DNA of 63,315 bases from assembly GCA_964563585.1 (NCBI GenBank), contig CAZLXG010000003.1:1-63315 (forward strand). Reading direction: 5' to 3'. Under the pieces are notes generated by a model. It was not told where the DNA came from. It saw nothing but the letters and a program-made list of their open reading frames with translations, and ran no database searches. This document shows positions 61,336-63,315 of this stretch, one piece after another (position 1 is the first letter of the stretch; each line of letters opens with the position of its first letter). The stretch is from CAZLXG01 sp964563585 (GTDB lineage Bacteria > Bacteroidota > Bacteroidia > Flavobacteriales > Flavobacteriaceae). A program made the translations under genes and the position numbers.

Positions 61336-61353
61336 TCTCGACAGCGCTCGAGG
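61336..61353 (-). repeat. GAGCGCAGTCGA hairpin repeat, copy 7 (inverted variant)
   Basis: The minus strand reads GAGCGCTGTCGA (plus 61339-61350), preceded by GTCTC. It is inverted relative to copy 6, 28 bases away, so the pair can form one larger hairpin. Confidence 0.6.
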
Positions 61354-61367
61354 AGACAAAACTAAAA

Positions 61368-63230
61368 TTAATTTTCAAGTTTAGATGACAACTTAAACCA
61401 GCGTTCCTCTTTAGCGTCAATAGTTTCTATGATTTTTTGAAGTTCTTCAGATAGCGTATTAATGTCTTCTTGAGAAAGTTCTGGGTTATTAAATTTGTCT
61501 TCTAATTCCTTTTTATCAAAAGTCAACGATTTTAACTTACTTTCAATATTGTTAAGTTCCTTTTCTTCGTTGTAACTAAGTTTGTTTTCTGTTGTTTTCT
61601 TCCAAGCTTTTTTGTCTTTTTTCTCGTCCGAAGTTTTAGAAATTACAGGTTGACTGTCTTCATAAACTCTAAAGTCGCTATAATTACCAGGGAAATTATC
61701 AATAATACCATCGCCTCTAAAAACAAATAAATGGTCTATCACTTTATCCATAAAATAGCGGTCGTGAGTAACCACAATAATACAACCAGGGAAATCTAAC
61801 AAGAAGTTTTCAAGCACGTTAAGTGTTACAATATCCAAATCGTTTGTAGGTTCATCTAAAATTAAAAAATTAGGATTTTGAATTAAAACGGTACATAAAT
61901 ATAAACGTTTACGTTCGCCACCACTTAGCTTTTCAACAAAATCGTATTGCTTTTTTCTACTGAATAAAAAACGTTCTAAAAGTTGTTGTGCACTAATTTG
62001 TTTTCCTTTTTTTAACGGAATATAATCTCCAAATTCTCGAATAACATCAATTACTTTTTGGTCTGGTTTTATATCCATCCCATTTTGGTTATAATACCCG
62101 AATTTAACGGTGTCACCTTTTATGACTTTACCAGAATCGGGAACTATACTTTCAGTTAAAAGATTAAGAAATGTTGTTTTTCCTGTGCCATTTTTACCAA
62201 TAATACCAGCGCGTTCTCCTTTTTGAAACATGTAATTAAAGCCATCAAGAATGACTTTGTCTTTATATGATTTTGATACTTTATGAAGTTCTAATATTTT
62301 GCTTCCTAAGCGTTCCATATTTAGTTCTAACTGAACTTCATGGTCGTTTCTGCGCTGACTAGCACGGTGTTTTATATCTTGAAAATCGTCAATACGCGAT
62401 TTAGATTTAGTGGTTCTTGCCTTTGGTTGTCGGCGCATCCACGTCAATTCTTTTTTAAATAGTTGTTTAGCTTTTCCAGTTTCAACTGCCTCTTGCTCAA
62501 TTCTTGCATCTCTTTTTTCAAGGTAATACGAATAGTTTCCTTTGTAACTGTGTAGTTTTCCTTCGTCTAATTCTATAATTTCATTACAAACACGCTCTAA
62601 AAAATATCTGTCGTGCGTTACCATAAAAAGCGTCATTTTTTCTTTAGCGAAAAAAGCTTCTAACCATTCAATCATTTCTAAATCTAAATGATTTGTTGGC
62701 TCATCAAGAATTAATAAATCTGGTTTGTTAATTAAAGCGTTGGCTAACGATAGTCGTTTTCTTTGCCCGCCAGAAAGTGTACTTACTTTTTGGTTTAAAT
62801 CTTCAAGTTTTAATTTGAAAAGTATTTGTTTGTATAGTGTTTCAAAATCCCAAGCTTGGTATTGTTCCATTTCCTCGAAAGCTAATTGATAAGCATCAGA
62901 ATCATCAGGATTTAAAAGTGCTTTTTCGTAGTTTTCAATAACCTTTAGAATAGGGTTGTCACTAGCAAATATGGTTTCTTCAACAGTTAAACTGTCATTA
63001 AGCTTTGGGTCTTGCGGTAAAAAAGAAACGGCAATTCCTTTTCTGTATGTAACTAAACCAGAATCAGATTCATCATCACCAGAAATAATATTTAGAATAG
63101 AAGTTTTTCCTGTGCCGTTTTTTGCAATAAAGGCTATTTTTTGGTCTTTATGTACACTAAAAGAAATGTTTTTAAAAAGCGTTAACTCTCCGTAAGATTT
63201 CGATATGTTTTCAACAGTTAAATAATTCAA
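61368..63230 (-). CDS. ABC-F family ATP-binding protein
   Basis: A soluble protein of about 620 residues with two ABC domains and no membrane part. First Walker A: AKNGTGKTS; signature LSGGQRKRLSLANAL; Walker B LLILDEPTNHLDLEMIEWLE. The ABC-F linker follows (KELTWMRRQPKARTTKSKSR). Second Walker A: GKNGTGKTT; signature LSGGERKRLYLC; Walker B LILDEPTNDLD. A C-terminal coiled coil (540-626) is present. ABC-F proteins act on ribosomes (translation rescue or antibiotic protection). The linker and tail fit an Uup-like member. I set the start at the TTG at 63230 (NYLTVENISKSYGE); a TTG at 63248 lies next to a likely -7 box. Confidence 0.92.
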   Translation of the reverse strand: MNYLTVENISKSYGELTLFKNISFSVHKDQKIAFIAKNGTGKTSILNIISGDDESDSGLVTYRKGIAVSFLPQDPKLNDSLTVEETIFASDNPILKVIENYEKALLNPDDSDAYQLAFEEMEQYQAWDFETLYKQILFKLKLEDLNQKVSTLSGGQRKRLSLANALINKPDLLILDEPTNHLDLEMIEWLEAFFAKEKMTLFMVTHDRYFLERVCNEIIELDEGKLHSYKGNYSYYLEKRDARIEQEAVETGKAKQLFKKELTWMRRQPKARTTKSKSRIDDFQDIKHRASQRRNDHEVQLELNMERLGSKILELHKVSKSYKDKVILDGFNYMFQKGERAGIIGKNGTGKTTFLNLLTESIVPDSGKVIKGDTVKFGYYNQNGMDIKPDQKVIDVIREFGDYIPLKKGKQISAQQLLERFLFSRKKQYDFVEKLSGGERKRLYLCTVLIQNPNFLILDEPTNDLDIVTLNVLENFLLDFPGCIIVVTHDRYFMDKVIDHLFVFRGDGIIDNFPGNYSDFRVYEDSQPVISKTSDEKKDKKAWKKTTENKLSYNEEKELNNIESKLKSLTFDKKELEDKFNNPELSQEDINTLSEELQKIIETIDAKEERWFKLSSKLEN

Positions 63231-63315
63231 TGTATATTTTTTCTGCAAAGAAAGGATAAAAAACCAAAAAAGCAGTTATAAGTTTTATTGTTCAAGACGA
63301 AAACTTATATTTGTG

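Overview
The window is chromosomal DNA of an AT-rich member of the Bacteroidota, almost certainly family Flavobacteriaceae. The evidence is: TAnnTTTG-type -7 promoter boxes; a serine protease with a C-terminal type IX secretion sorting domain; a TonB-dependent receptor with a CarboxypepD_reg N-terminus; the Bacteroidota-specific 50-residue DUF4295 protein beside rpmB and rpmG; a large 1117-residue SecA; a bacillithiol gene (bshC); and many Bacteroidota-type DUF proteins. I cannot fix the genus. Most genes are housekeeping and intact. I see no tRNA, rRNA, CRISPR array, insertion sequence or prophage. A 100-base N gap lies at 28157-28256.

Layout. 1-2.1 kb: a lipoprotein and a DUF819 membrane protein. 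2.1-2.6 kb: a gene-free stretch with four phased TTTCGTCGA-like boxes and two orphan terminators. 2.6-7.8 kb: a D-Ala-D-Ala dipeptidase, a DUF6249 protein and two ECF sigma-factor loci. 8-17.4 kb: RNA helicase, transglutaminase-like protein, htpG, KAS III and TonB receptor, with two gene relics. 17.5-26.8 kb: CoA-binding protein, symporter, recR, glycosyltransferase, an E2 acyltransferase, a DEDDh exonuclease, FAH hydrolase, Hpt, cinA and the rpmB-rpmG-DUF4295 operon. 27-37.2 kb: ftsY, the gap with a decayed serine hydrolase, rimO, bshC, a PLP decarboxylase, guaA and a LysM/periplasmic-binding fusion. 37.2-45.5 kb: a DUF922 metalloprotease bracketed by repeats, DUF3820, a frameshifted coiled-coil membrane gene, pyrG, yidC, a MORN-type protein and mnmA. 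45.5-55.5 kb: S8 protease, nitronate monooxygenase-like enzyme, MATE exporter, PAP2, meaB, DUF2911, a second copy of the ECF sigma locus and a DUF7220 protein. 55.7-63.3 kb: secA, DUF2795, cobalamin adenosyltransferase, methyltransferase and an ABC-F ATPase.

The least ordinary signal is the spacer DNA. Three dispersed repeat families recur. (1) Six copies of a composite element have conserved arms and two hairpins whose stems differ in sequence but stay self-complementary. Several copies fill nearly the whole space between one gene's stop and the next gene's start. (2) A 12-nt core, GAGCGCAGTCGA, occurs seven times; in most copies it is flanked by a stem that changes in a compensatory way, and one copy sits in frame inside bshC. 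(3) A GTCATTGCGA/GTGGCAATCT family has five copies, two of which bracket the DUF922 gene. Members of families 2 and 3 sit at the hairpin tip of family 1 elements, so the families are nested. Other points worth checking are a perfect T7 slippery heptamer joining two frames of the coiled-coil gene, two paralogous three-gene sigma loci, and -7 boxes lying 3-5 nt from start codons, which suggests leaderless mRNAs.
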